From Immersiella caudata (taxonomy: Eukaryota > Ascomycota > Sordariomycetes > Sordariales > Lasiosphaeriaceae), in the NCBI GenBank assembly GCA_030512335.1, contig JAULSU010000006.1:3348001-3412000 (forward strand): a DNA stretch of 64,000 bases. Direction: 5' to 3'. Below, one piece after another: positions 1 to 10,516 of this stretch (the stretch's first letter is position 1; the number at the start of each line of letters is the position of its first letter). Below the pieces are notes generated by a model. It did no database searches. It saw nothing but the letters and a program-made list of their open reading frames with translations, and was not told the origin of the DNA. The translations under genes and the position numbers were made by a program.

Positions 1-2
1 AT

Positions 3-1028
3 GCCGCCGTGGCCGTATACGTCTTCTTCTGTGCCGAGGGGTCCCTCGCCATGACTGCCTTGTCCCACTTGGTCTTCTTCGATGTCGGATCAGCCGCAGT
101 CTGCGTCGCCGTCGACGTTCTCGGAAACTTCGAGGTCTGGCGCCGCTCCAGCATCCGCCATCCATTCGGCCTACAACGTGCCGAGGTCCTGGCTGGCTTC
201 GCGATGTCGGTCTTTCTCGTCTTCGGCGGGTTCGATCTCTTGTCGCATAACATCAAGCACGCCCTGGAGTCCGTCGGCGGGCACGTTCCGCACCACCCCC
301 ACGATGGCGGCCACTCGCACGGCGCTGGCCAACGCTACATCCACCCCGGCACCATCGACACGGCCTCTCTCGCGGCCGTCGTGAGCACCCTCATCAGTGC
401 GTATGGCCTTCGCAACCACAGTCGCATCCGCCGCGTCATGCGCGTGCCCCTGCCTTATCTGAGCAAACTACTACCCGGTTCTGGCATCCTCGCCAACCCA
501 TTTCACTTCCTCACCATGTGCTTCTCCCTCTTGATGCTGCTCCTCCCGCTGGTCAGCGTCCCCTCCTTCGTGTGGCTCGACCGCGTCATCTGCGCCGCCA
601 TCGCCGGGAGCATGTTCATCCTCGGCACACGTCTTGCCATTGCCCAGGGCTTGATGCTCTTGATGAGTTACAGCGGGCACCCGGACACAAAACACCCGAG
701 CAATTCTCTCGCAAGTTCCATCGGGGGCGGGAAGAAGACGGATAGTCACGTGGGTGGGAAAAACACCGCGGTTTCGTCCGTGGTGCGCGAGATCGAATCC
801 GAGCCGCAGGTCGCACGGGTCGACGAGGCGCAGTTCTGGCAGGTCCATTATGGCTTGGCCATGGCGAACTTGAAGGTGTGCTTGGTGCGCGGTCTTGACG
901 ATAGCTCGCTGAGCCAGCTGCGGACACGACTGGCCAGGATAGTGCAGAATCGACTAGGAGAGGGCTACGGGCGGGGCGTAAATTTGCGATGGGAAGTGAC
1001 TGTTCAGATGAGTTCAGATGGGAGCTAG
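3..1028 (+). CDS. Zrg17-like cation diffusion facilitator, 3' part
   Basis: The open frame enters from the left edge and stops at 1026-1028, so only about 341 C-terminal residues are present. It reads as the transporter part of a fungal CDF protein: several hydrophobic helices, a His-rich loop between them (near residues 94-107, HHPHDGGHSHG), then a soluble C-terminal domain. Residues just after the first helix (DVLGNFEVWRRSS, HPFGLQRAEVLAGFAMS) match the Zrg17 branch better than ordinary zinc transporters. CDF transporters bind zinc through HxxxD pairs in helices 2 and 5. Here helix 2 reads LSHLVFFDVGSA and helix 5 reads NPFHFLTMCFS, so the pairs are not intact. That fits Zrg17, the non-catalytic partner of Msc2 that loads zinc into the ER. 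The Zrg17 assignment is from memory of the family; CDF membership is firm. Confidence 0.8.
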   Translation, partial: AAVAVYVFFCAEGSLAMTALSHLVFFDVGSAAVCVAVDVLGNFEVWRRSSIRHPFGLQRAEVLAGFAMSVFLVFGGFDLLSHNIKHALESVGGHVPHHPHDGGHSHGAGQRYIHPGTIDTASLAAVVSTLISAYGLRNHSRIRRVMRVPLPYLSKLLPGSGILANPFHFLTMCFSLLMLLLPLVSVPSFVWLDRVICAAIAGSMFILGTRLAIAQGLMLLMSYSGHPDTKHPSNSLASSIGGGKKTDSHVGGKNTAVSSVVREIESEPQVARVDEAQFWQVHYGLAMANLKVCLVRGLDDSSLSQLRTRLARIVQNRLGEGYGRGVNLRWEVTVQMSSDGS

Positions 1029-1496
1029 TCTCTGCTGTGCGTGATATGTGTCTCGTCAGGCCTACGGCGTTATGACATGAATGAAATGGATAGCCAGTTG
1101 GCTAGCCTGAACTACCACTTGAGGTGTTTTCATCCGATCTTGTGAATGTGATCCAATGCTTATTTCGGGCGACTGGAACCTAGAATGCGAACAGCACCAC
1201 AGCAACCATGATCAAAGGTATAGATACGAGTACGATTATAGACTTCGAGGAGGGTATTCCGATATACATCTACCGCCAACTTTCTCCTTGCGTATGCATC
1301 TGCCCACGACTTTCACCGGTCCCTTCATTTTATACCACTGGTCTTGAAAGTCAAGAAACCACCAGCGACCAGCCAAAACACCATCCCTGAACAAAGCAAA
1401 TACATACAGGTAGCAAAAACGCCGTTGGTCTAAAATACTCCTCCAATGCAAGTCCCTCCACGCCACCTCGGAGCAGGGCATGTTTTATCTGTCCAA
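1029..1496. other. Convergent intergenic, 3' flanks
   Basis: This stretch lies between the stop of the CDF gene and the stop of the mgm1 gene on the other strand. It should hold both 3' UTRs. I see no further coding sequence. Confidence 0.6.
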
Positions 1497-4363
1497 TCAA
1501 AACAAAAGCCCTCTCCTCCCTCTCCTCCCAGATTTCCCCTCGTTCCTTTCTTCCCTATCCCTCCCCATCCCCTCTAGCCTATTCAGCCCATCGATCTTGG
1601 CCAGCACCAACTCAAGCAGTTCTTTCCTCTTGATGAGATCCAGGTGCCTCTTGATGCGTGGGTCTTCCCTCGCGAAACGCTCGAGGCCACCAGAGAGCAT
1701 GCTCTCGCCCAACTTGGACTCGACTTCACGTGGGAAGCGAGCATAGAAGTCGTTGAGCATCTCAACATTCAGGAAGAGGACGGCGGTCTGGGTAAGTTTG
1801 GTGGCGACGGCATCGAGGAAGATTTCAGGGCAGTAGTATTTGTTTTCAAGGCTCTTGCACTGACGGGATTTGACGGCCATGATGCGCATGTTGATGATGT
1901 CGGCGCGATCGCGGAGGAAGACGGCTTCACGGCCTGGGCGGTATTAGTTTTGCGACTTCCAAATTGGGGTAAAAAGGGGGGAGGGTACCTTTGGCGAGCA
2001 GAGCAGCGCTGAACCCGCCAGCGCCATTTCGGGTCTCGCCTTCTACGACAATCTCTCCCTTGCGCGCCTTGTCTACAAAGGACATGACTTCCTTCATTTT
2101 CTTGCGTCCGCCAACAACATTTTCTAGCTGCTTCATCGCTGTTTGGCAGTGCTCGAGCTCGGTTTTGAGGACTCCCGCCACGTGGTCACGGCCCTGCTGC
2201 CATTCTTGAGGCTGAATGTCGACCTCGTACTTGTAAGGCTTGAGCGAAAACTCGATGCCGTCACTTGTTGTATACGCACGGTCGGCCAGGACGGTCGCTG
2301 CTGCTTCACTGATAACCTGTCGTGCAGAGGGGTGCTTGGCAAATGTCGACTTGTTGATGAGCTGCTCAATGCTAGACTGCACGGCGTTGGCGACAACAGT
2401 GGTGGCCAGACGACCAACACCAAGCCGGGTAAGCCCCGAGGATGCGGTGTCGAGCTGGAGGTGCCAGTATGGGGATTTGGGATCTGCTTTGGGGAGGTCG
2501 GCGATGTTATCAGGCTCCGGAAGCGCAGGCATCAGGCCCGGGATAGGCTTGTTCCAGTACCTCGCGGCGAGTTGGTCAAGTACGCGCTGGTCTAGAGCTT
2601 CCTTCAGAAGTTCGTGCATTTGCGGGCGCCCAAATGTGGAGGCGTATTTGTGGAAGAGGTGCTTGAAGTCGTCCAGGCTTGCGGCAAGGTATGCCTCCGC
2701 CGTCATGGGCTCTTCGTTGTACTGAACCTTGAACTGATACGTCGTCTCCTCGAGTTCTCGTTGAATGGCATCTTGAGTAATCTGGAGCTTCGACGACATT
2801 TGGTGCTCGAGAACTTGCATGAGTTTCTTCCTCAACGTCACGGTTCCCGTGTTGACCTTTGCGTCCTGCCCGAACAGGGATGGATAAGAACCAAAGTAAG
2901 ACTTCTCGTTGCGGCTGATGGCAGCCAGGACGTTGCCGGTATCCCTCTTGAACAGCGACGTCGAGGTGGGCAGCTTCGAGATGACACCAACATAGCCTAA
3001 CCGCAGGGGATACTGCTTGTCTGCAAGAATGGTAGCCCCTTTCTCGGGGTCAACCAGGTCCATCTTGGTGATGACGCCGATTGTTCGCTCGCCCCTTGGG
3101 TCGACCCTGCGGCTGGCCTGCAGGGCGGTGGAGTTGGCGAGATCAACGTCGGCGGCAGAGATGGCCAAGATGATGTTGGGGCCACGGATATACTTGTCGC
3201 AGAGCTCTGAAATCTTCCTCTTCAGCTCCCGAGGCTGGTTCTCTCCAGCAACTTGAATGTAGCCAGGAAGATCAATAAGCGACAGATCTGGCACATTCGG
3301 TGAGTGTATCACCAGATGAATCGGGTCATCTGAGACACACTCGGAGTCGGGGACTGACATGTTGAGCTCGGTGAGGTTCTTCTGAACGAGCGAAAAATCG
3401 GTAATCCTGTGTAGGCCAAGGTCCGGGAACTCGGCGTAGTCGGTTCTCGCCTCAGGGTCGTTCACCAACGTGAGTTCGATAGGGCGGCGAGTGATCATGT
3501 TGGTGCCCTTTGGTAAGAACTCATGGCCCACAATGGCTTCCAGTACCGAGCTCTTTCCCGAGGACTGCGATCCGATGACGACGATCGACGGCAGGGTGAC
3601 TGTGTTTGACTGTCCGACCTTTTGTAGAAGGTTCCGAATTTCGATCATCATCTTTGTGATGTACATCATGTGGTCATCCTTCGCCATTTCCTCGGGGGTT
3701 CGATCGTCCTCTTCGCTCGATTGGTCGTAGCCGTATGCTGCCGCAGATGCGGACGCAACGGCGGCGGCACCAGCTTTACTTTGCTTTGGTGGTTCAGGGC
3801 CTCCTCCAGAGTTGTTTCCCTCGCCTGATCCGCTCTCTCCCTTCATAATCTTGTCTAACCATTCGGGGAGTTCGATCTGTTCCTTTGTGTTTTCCCATCC
3901 ACGTTTCGTCTGTCCGGCAATCTCAACCGCGCCACCCCACAGACCCGAGGCGGCGGTGCCAACCGTATCCTTCACGTTCCCAAACATCTCCTGAGCCGAG
4001 TTGCTCACCTCTGTTCCCGTTAGCAAGTGCGCCACGGTCATAAGGGGTGTATGTCCTACGAATAGCCTGGTACTGTATCCATGCAACGCCCCCCACCATC
4101 AGGCCGCCGAACAGGGCGGGGAGGCGGGCGAACTTAATGACCAGCTTGGGCAGCATGCGGGCAAAGGAGGCATTGCGGACAATCACGGCGTTGTGATAGC
4201 CATTCGACGGGAAGCGGGCCGGCCGCCGCAGGGCGCGGGCGACGCCATCGGCACGCTGGATGCCGCCAGTGGGGAGTGGGAGATGGAAGTGACGCACGGC
4301 GCGGACTGTGACGCGTCGAGCAAGGGGGGCGAGAGCCCCGGCGGCGCGGAGCTGTGCGCTCAT
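1497..4363 (-). CDS. mgm1: Mgm1/OPA1 mitochondrial dynamin-like GTPase
   Basis: Large GTPase of the mitochondrial inner membrane that drives inner-membrane fusion and shapes cristae. Exons: 4363-4060, 4010-1989, 1933-1497 (920 residues). The introns are 49 bp (GCTAAC branch site) and 55 bp. The N-terminus is Arg-rich and lacks acid residues, as in a matrix-targeting sequence, followed by a hydrophobic anchor (LPALFGGLMVGGVAW, about residues 81-95). An Ala-rich stretch (about 181-195) sits where yeast Mgm1 is cut by rhomboid protease. The GTPase domain has GSQSSGKSS (about 248-256), DLPG and TKMD. The third exon gives the conserved end (CPEIFLDAVATKLTQTAV, then a GED-like helix). Length is as expected for the family. 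It is transcribed divergently from the Dug3-like gene. Confidence 0.96.
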
Positions 4364-5269
4364 GATCGATCAGGAGGGCAGTTACTACGTCGCATGCAGT
4401 TCGGGAGGCATCTGGCGGGCGCGGTCAGGTCGGAGGGTGATTGTGCAGATGGCTTGTCGATGACCGTTCTTCGAGATGCGTTCTTCGATCAATACCGCGG
4501 TTTCAATTGCCAAGGTTGCAGTGACGACAGGGGTCCGGAGCCTCAACCCCACCAAAGCAGGATCGATCAAGCCACACCAGTGCCACACCACGAATTGGCG
4601 CCACAGGACTTGCCCAATGTCTCCAGCTTAGCCGCCCGTTGGAGTGTTCAGAGACTACCTCTAAAGAATTCCTTTCGAGGCTTGATTTTAGATTCGTGGA
4701 AGACTGGTGCAATCCAATCTCTGGGAACCTCCACACCGCAAAACGGTCATGCGGTGTCGAAACATGCATAACCTGGCCGCAAGGGTCCTGTCCCGCTTAC
4801 GTAACTCAGCAACGGCGAGCCTGTGACAGCCTGCAATTCACGTGGATACGTGGGCTGCTGCAGCATTCCGTGTTAGCATTGGACAAAGACATGTTTGTTA
4901 TCCAGAGCAGCCACCGTTTGTTGCGGTATGAGGGACAAATTGAGGAGGCGGTCTCTCTCAGATCGAATGTAGTGGTGCTCTAAGCATTGAGGGCACTGGG
5001 CCCGTTTCAAGGATGTTGCGCTAGCATTGCAAAATTGGCCAGCTTCCGCCATTAAAAAGGCGGATTCCGTCAGCACACATCACCCTGCCGGCCGGGAACC
5101 CGCCTGGATGCCAGTGTGCCTCGCGAGCTGTCCTCACGTCGTTTATTATTCGCCAGAACACCTAAACAACGCATTGCATTTTCCCTTTTTTCTTTCTTTC
5201 TTTTCGTCTGGATACTCTTCGACAAGCACGCCGCCCGGACTCTGCTGTTGACTGCGAACGCTGCCCAAC
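4364..5269. promoter_or_regulatory. Divergent promoter region, mgm1 / Dug3-like gene
   Basis: About 0.9 kb between two diverging start codons. It contains a pyrimidine-rich tract just before the Dug3-like start (5181-5210). No further gene is visible; open frames here lack recognisable protein features. Confidence 0.5.
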
Positions 5270-6793
5270 ATGTGTCGCTTCCTGGTAAGCCGAGACTGGC
5301 ACTGATGTTACTAAACGGGTGGGCTGACCGATGCGCGCATTCAGGTTTACAAGGGAAGCGACGAGATTCTCCTCTCAAAGTTGATCCTCGATCCGACGCA
5401 CTCGATTCTCAAGCAATCGTTCGACTCTCGACTTCGGCTGGTGCGTGACCCAACTGCTGGGAACCTGGTTGGGCACCGCTAACACAAGCGCAGGATACCC
5501 GCCGTGGCCAGAATAACGCGGACGGCTTCGGTATCGGATTTTACACACAGCAAAAGCTGGGCGCCGCCCCCTGCCTATTCACATCGACGACGCCCGCCTG
5601 GAATTGCGCCAACCTCCAGCGGCTGGCCTCCAAGACGGCGTCGCACCTCATCTTCGCCCACGTACGCGCAACCACCGAGGGCTCGCTGAGTGAGGACAAC
5701 TGCCACCCCTTCTGCCATGGCAGCTTGATGTGGATGCACAATGGTGGCCTGGGCGGGTGGAAGCAGATCAAGAGACGGCTAGGCGAGAGGCTCGCCGATA
5801 AGTGGTACTTGGGTGTAGTGGGCGGCACCGACAGCGAATGGGCATTTGCGCTGTTCCTTGACACGCTGGAGCGCATGGGCTACGACCCTAGCTCTCAGCC
5901 CGCCGATGGCTTTGGGCCAACGGTGTTGAGGAAGGCGATGCTCAGGACGATTGCTCTGATCAACGAGCTCATCGACAGTATCCCAGAAAGCGTCATCCAG
6001 GCCGAGAACGTCGATACCCGAAGTCTTCTCAACTTTGCGCTATCAGACGGTCACACGGTCATCTGCACGCGGTACGTGGGGAGCTCATCAGACGAAGCGG
6101 CTAGTCTTTATTACTCCTCTGGTACTCTGTGGGAGACCAGGGTACCCGATCCCGCCAACCGGGACTACCAGATGGCGCGCAGCGACATGGGAGCAGACGT
6201 GGTCTTAATTGCGAGTGAGCCCCTGACGTTTGAGCGAGGTGAGTTTGCCATCCCAAAGGCTCTTTGACGGCCATTGTCTAACCCCTGCAGAAAACTGGGT
6301 CAACGTCCCGACCAATTCGATCCTTACCGTCCACAATCAAACGGTCATGGTTCACCCCATCCTAGACCAGTATTACGACCGTGATCCTCACCACCGCCGC
6401 TCCGCTGCCTTTGCCCGTGCCAAGGGTCTCGAGACGAACGAGAAAGCGTCAGCACGGCTGGGCACCCCTCCGACCATAGCCCCGAGCGTCGCTGTCGAGA
6501 TAGAAACGCAAAAGAAGTTCCTCCCTACCATCCCCACGCAACCACGCGTCCGGACCCCGCTTTCACACGTTGAACCGGCCAACCCTCCGGCGCAGGTGCC
6601 TATCCGGTCAGCACCACAGCAACCGCCGTCCCAAGGCAATATCAAAAAGAAGCGAGCGTCACTGACGACAGTCGACACACACACCAGTACACTACCACGG
6701 GACTCCAGCCCCGTATCCCCAGAACCAGCACGGAACGAATTTGGGAACCCGAATAAAATCGCCCAATTCTTCCCAGAGCTGAGCATGTCCTGA
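5270..6793 (+). CDS. Dug3-like class II glutamine amidotransferase
   Basis: Predicted Ntn-type amidotransferase; yeast Dug3 works with Dug2 to cleave the gamma-glutamyl bond of glutathione in the cytosol. Exons: 5270-5284, 5345-5440, 5494-6238, 6291-6793 (452 residues). The first exon encodes only MCRFL. Cys2 is the expected nucleophile once Met1 is removed, so this start is strongly supported. Further family signatures are NNADGFGIGFY (from about residue 44), FAHVRATTEGSLSEDNCHPF and the MWMHNGG motif. The last exon includes the conserved NWVNVPTNSILTV segment, then a low-complexity Pro/Ser-rich tail. Introns are 60, 53 and 52 bp. Confidence 0.92.
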
Positions 6794-7577
6794 GAATGGT
6801 CGTCACGCCGAGCGTTGATTTTTTTCTTATCCTTCACTAAAATGTTGAGCGGGAGTATGGGGGCTTAAACCATGTGATCTTTCGGCGGGATACCACCTCA
6901 TGTTATTATGGTGAGTTTTACACAGGAAAATGGCGTTTGGTCGTGGCCAGATTGGTACAGCTCAGCCACGGAGTTTGTGGATCACTGTATCATGGTACAC
7001 ACTAGGTAGTGTTTGTAGCGAGCGAATGACTATATTTGATACTCACGTCTTTCGGTCGAGACGCTTGACTGTGTTAGTTTTCCGAAATCGGTCAAGAGGC
7101 TCAGTCTCTGAACACCAGGATATAACACCTGATGCTGCCACAAACGATCACATACGACCATACCCACTGGAAAATTCGGGATCCCGTCCGCTCTCCCATA
7201 GACAAGCCAGTGAGGGCCAGACTAGTAGTTGGGTCGGTGACGACCAGCGAATCCCTGGTGTTGTATGTTTTTTGCCCCTTTTGCGCCTCCCATAGGCTCA
7301 TCCAAGTGGCGTCTCGCGGCTTTGGCCGGCGTTTGCACGTGCCAGGCATCGTTCACCCCAAACTCGAAAGGCCGTCTCTCGACACAAAACCCAAAACGCC
7401 CAACTCCCCGGCTTCCAGCCCTGTGGGTCCCGCCGACCACGAAAACCCGAACCCAAGTCACAAATGTGGACCCCTTGTACCACGCCCCCACTATCAAACC
7501 CGCATGCCCGCCACCGCACAACCTTGATATTCACGAATTACTTTCCCCATTCCAACAACAAGCAGTAAGCCGGTTCA
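6794..7577. other. Intergenic, 3' of Dug3-like gene
   Basis: This should hold the 3' UTR of the amidotransferase gene and the 5' flank of the tRNA gene. I see no coding sequence with recognisable features. Confidence 0.5.
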
Positions 7578-7672
7578 GCCCGGCTAGCTCAATCGGTAGA
7601 GCGTGAGACTCTTATAGAGTATCCTCTCACGAGATCATCTCAAGGTTGTGGGTTCGACCCCCACGTCGGGCT
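7578..7672 (+). tRNA. tRNA-Lys (CTT) with 22-nt intron
   Basis: The mature halves fold as a standard tRNA. The acceptor stem is GCCCGGC with GTCGGGC (one G-T pair), the D arm is GCTC..GAGC, the anticodon stem is TGAGA/TCTCA with loop CTCTTAA, and the T arm is GTGGG-TTCGACC-CCCAC, with T as discriminator. The anticodon CTT is at 7611-7613. A 22-nt intron (7615-7636) sits one base after the anticodon, the standard eukaryotic position; the spliced tRNA is 73 nt. A run of six T at 7709-7714 is a likely RNA polymerase III terminator. Confidence 0.97.
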
Positions 7673-8687
7673 CAATTCCCGTCAACGACGACCGGCATAC
7701 TTGCTTTCTTTTTTATCTTTTTCTTCCCCCTCCGTTCTCATTATTGGGCTTCGTTTCGCTACATGGCATGGTCTGACGTCAAGGGGCTGGCTGGTTGGCT
7801 AAAGGGTGGTTGAGGCTGGGGTGTCTCCAGTTTGCTCAACCCCCTCCCCCCTTTTTTTTTACCCTTCAAGGTTGTTTCTCGAGATCAAACCATCAGTTTC
7901 GGCATCTTCCGTTGTTTTATATCCCCCAACGCTACCGAAAGTTTATTGTGGGTGTCCAGACGCGTTGCTTCAGGTATTGGGTTTAGTAGCGCGAAGTCGA
8001 ACATGCAGAGGCACACGACCGTTTGTCAGAAGCGCCTCTGTCCTAGAAGCTGTGTTCTCGGGATCGAGGCACAGAGAGAGAGGCTATATAGGTGAAGATG
8101 TGCCGGGTCGTCGAACCTCATGCAATGCTCACAGCAGAGATGGCTTCGCGGAGTCAAGAACAGGGAGTCTTGACACCATTGTTCAACACTCGCTAGGCAG
8201 GTGGGAAAAAAGAGAAAAAAAAAAAGGGGGGGCGTCCGTCCCCTCTACTTGCGCCCCTGGCGCAATTGAGGTTGAATAGGCAGGTATGGTTGAATGAGAG
8301 GCGCTGACTAGGTAGCCAGACCATCTCTCAGCAGAGCGGATTTCCCATTCCGCATCCCCATGGGACCACCCATCTCGGCCTCCTTCCGGTCCCCGAGACG
8401 CCCAAGCCAAAGACGCACGCGCATGCCTACACGGACCACCGTTCATCAACCTTAGATCCCGCGAGTGTCTTCGCAGGACGCGAACCTGCAACATCGACGT
8501 TGTCGTCACGACTAGGTCAACTATGCAGGTCAAACTTCACCTGGCGTCTCATCCCCTGATCCCCATCCCAAGTGATAAATTCCCCTTCCATACCTAATCA
8601 ACCACTCCCAAATTCGGGATGAACCATTTCCTATTCCCCCATACCACCATCCCCTATCCGAGATCCAAACTCCGATGAGACTTAACA
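7673..8687. other. Intergenic, no clear gene
   Basis: About 1 kb after the tRNA. It holds the T-run, a pyrimidine-rich tract (about 7845-7865), an A-rich/G-rich tract (8210-8230) and an isolated T-arm-like hairpin on the minus strand (8473-8489). No gene is supported. Confidence 0.5.
7709..7714 (+). terminator. Pol III T-run terminator of tRNA-Lys
   Basis: Six consecutive T about 36 nt downstream of the tRNA 3' end, the usual signal for RNA polymerase III release. Confidence 0.7.
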
Positions 8688-9497
8688 ATGTGCAACCTCA
8701 CCATCCTTCGCAACCGCTGCGGCTGCAACACTCTCCTCCGCCTCTCCTGCACCTATAACAACAGCCCCCATGTCTGCCCTCCTCCCCACCGACACACCCT
8801 CCTAAACGCCCAAACAATCATCCACTCCTGCGCAGCTTGCCACGACCTGAAATGGGACGCCCTCGACGAATCCCGCCTGTCTGAATTCGACGACCACCAA
8901 TCTCACATGTCTCGCACTCTTTCCCACTCACCTGGTATCCCACTTGAATCTCGCCGCTTACTCTACCGCGACGTCCACCTTGAGGACAACCGTGCTGAAG
9001 CAGTCGCCACAGCGACAAGACAAGAAGGAGAGAGGAAGATAGCCTACACCGCAACTTGGTTCCGGTGGTATTCGAGCGCCGTGGCGCAGCTGTGTAGTTC
9101 TCCCGGGGCTTGGGCGGATGCAAAAGTGTGGGCGAATTTTAGGTGGTTGCAGGTTCGCACGCCCCCGTGTTTGGTGGTGAGGCTAGATAGGAGAGTTGTG
9201 GATGTGGTAAGGAAGGCGGCGTGCTTTCATGCGAGGGAGAGGGTGAGGGCGTTTGGGTCGTTCACGATGCAGGAGAGAAGGTTGTTGAGGGGGATTAAGG
9301 ACGGAGAGGGGGTGAAGAGGTTGGCCAAGGGGTTCGTTGTGAGGAAAGGGGATGGGAATTTTGTTGGGTCGGCGTGTGGGAGTTGTGGGCAAGCGACGCC
9401 TGTACCGGAGCTGATGTTGGGGGGTGGTGATGAAGGAGTGGGGGGCGAAGACGTTGGTAGAGATTCAGCCTTTGATGATGGGGCCGCCTCATCCTGA
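8688..9497 (+). CDS. Hypothetical protein with Cys-rich N-terminus
   Basis: An uninterrupted ATG frame of 269 residues that I do not recognise. The first 60 residues carry paired cysteines and histidines (CGC, C-T-Y, H-V-C, H-R-H, CAACH), which could be a small metal-binding module. A second CGSCG pair lies near residue 246. The middle has a Trp-rich stretch (WFRWYSS, WADAKVWANFRW). There is no signal peptide or membrane helix. Base composition changes from C-rich to G-rich along the frame, which weakens the case. It may be a real lineage-specific gene or a chance frame. Confidence 0.4.
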   Translation: MCNLTILRNRCGCNTLLRLSCTYNNSPHVCPPPHRHTLLNAQTIIHSCAACHDLKWDALDESRLSEFDDHQSHMSRTLSHSPGIPLESRRLLYRDVHLEDNRAEAVATATRQEGERKIAYTATWFRWYSSAVAQLCSSPGAWADAKVWANFRWLQVRTPPCLVVRLDRRVVDVVRKAACFHARERVRAFGSFTMQERRLLRGIKDGEGVKRLAKGFVVRKGDGNFVGSACGSCGQATPVPELMLGGGDEGVGGEDVGRDSAFDDGAASS

Positions 9498-9837
9498 CTT
9501 GTTGGCTAGGCATGAGTGGATGGAGAGGAAGATGGAGAGATCTTTGGAATCGAAGGGGTGAGCGAGCGGTTAGGACCGCGATGAAGATTTCCCGGACGGT
9601 CTGGAGGGAGGTGCTCTTGGGGAGGGGGGGGGAAACCTGCGGAAAGGTGGTGGAGAGAGATGGCTCGGGGTCGTAGGCCCTCAACCTACGTTGCGTCCGC
9701 CCTATATAAGGACCGCTCCCATCTCCGCGATGTCTGGGTTATCACATACCAGCAAATTGGCTCTGGGATGGGGGTTTGTGTTTGGAATTGTGTCCAGCGA
9801 TGAGTGGATGGCGTGTAACGTCTTATCATTATAGGTG
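9498..9837. other. Intergenic, unassigned
   Basis: A minus-strand frame (9686-9886) with Trp/Cys residues crosses this gap. It may be an extra piece of the disrupted gene to its right, but no splice path joins it convincingly. Confidence 0.3.
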
Positions 9838-10516
9838 TTATAACTTTCCAAAAAGGGGCAAAAACATCAACGCAGCACCAGCCCATCCCTGGGCACCACG
9901 CCGAATATCATCCCCGCCCCACGGCCTACCCAGTGCTGGTCCCACAGAATACAACTCCTCAATCGTTGCCTCTCGCCCCGCAATCACGCGGTTTGTCAGA
10001 CTCGACACACCCATAGTCCATATCTTCCCATCTCTCTCGCTCATCGATCGGAAGGCCAAAGTATGCTCTCGATTCGGTCGAGCAACAAGTCCAAACCATT
10101 ACAGACTCCGGAACATCGTGCTCCTATACCTTCATGTGCGGCTCCCCTTCTCTCTGATGATGTCCCTGAGGCTGCGGCACTGGCCGGGATGATACCGCCC
10201 GCAACGCTTGAGGCAATAAGTGTCCGAGTCTCTGATGGGATGGAAAAAGAGACGGGCGCATCGACGACATTGCTTGAGCGGGCGATCGACCTGGGGTTCC
10301 GGCTCCGATGTCCGTTGTGGCTCCGGTTCTGACCGCGGCTCGAGTGCTGGTACTGGTGAAATGTACGCGGCTTCTCTGTAACTCTGACTCTGAGTCTGCG
10401 GTGCTCCACGATAGAGCCCAAAGCGAGCGAGGACGCGATCTACCAGCGGTTTTTTTGGTAGATGTCTTCTCTGCAGGTGTATACGGCGGAGGTGCGTCTT
10501 TGTGCATTTTCGACAT
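9838..10516 (-). pseudogene. Disrupted hypothetical gene with Cys motif
   Basis: The minus strand reads a typical fungal opening (MSKMHKDAPPPYTPAEKTS, start 10516). It then reaches a seven-A run (at about 10450-10456) after which the plausible protein continues in the +1 frame. That frame gives a Cys cluster, CRRCARLFF..DTYCLKRCGRYHPG, which looks like a small zinc-binding site. It ends at a TGA near 10130. The same frame reopens after a second stop and gives WTMGVSSLTNRVIAG and a short C-terminus ending at 9838. An intron could remove the second stop, but the shift at the A-run and the TGA just before a GTATAG donor are not explained by introns. Either this is a decayed gene or the assembly has a homopolymer error. 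No function is assigned. Confidence 0.35.

Noticed and set aside
4001..4771. 256-codon plus-strand frame over the mgm1 start region
   Set aside because: It is antisense to the first mgm1 exon and its promoter, with no domain; the minus-strand gene explains the openness.
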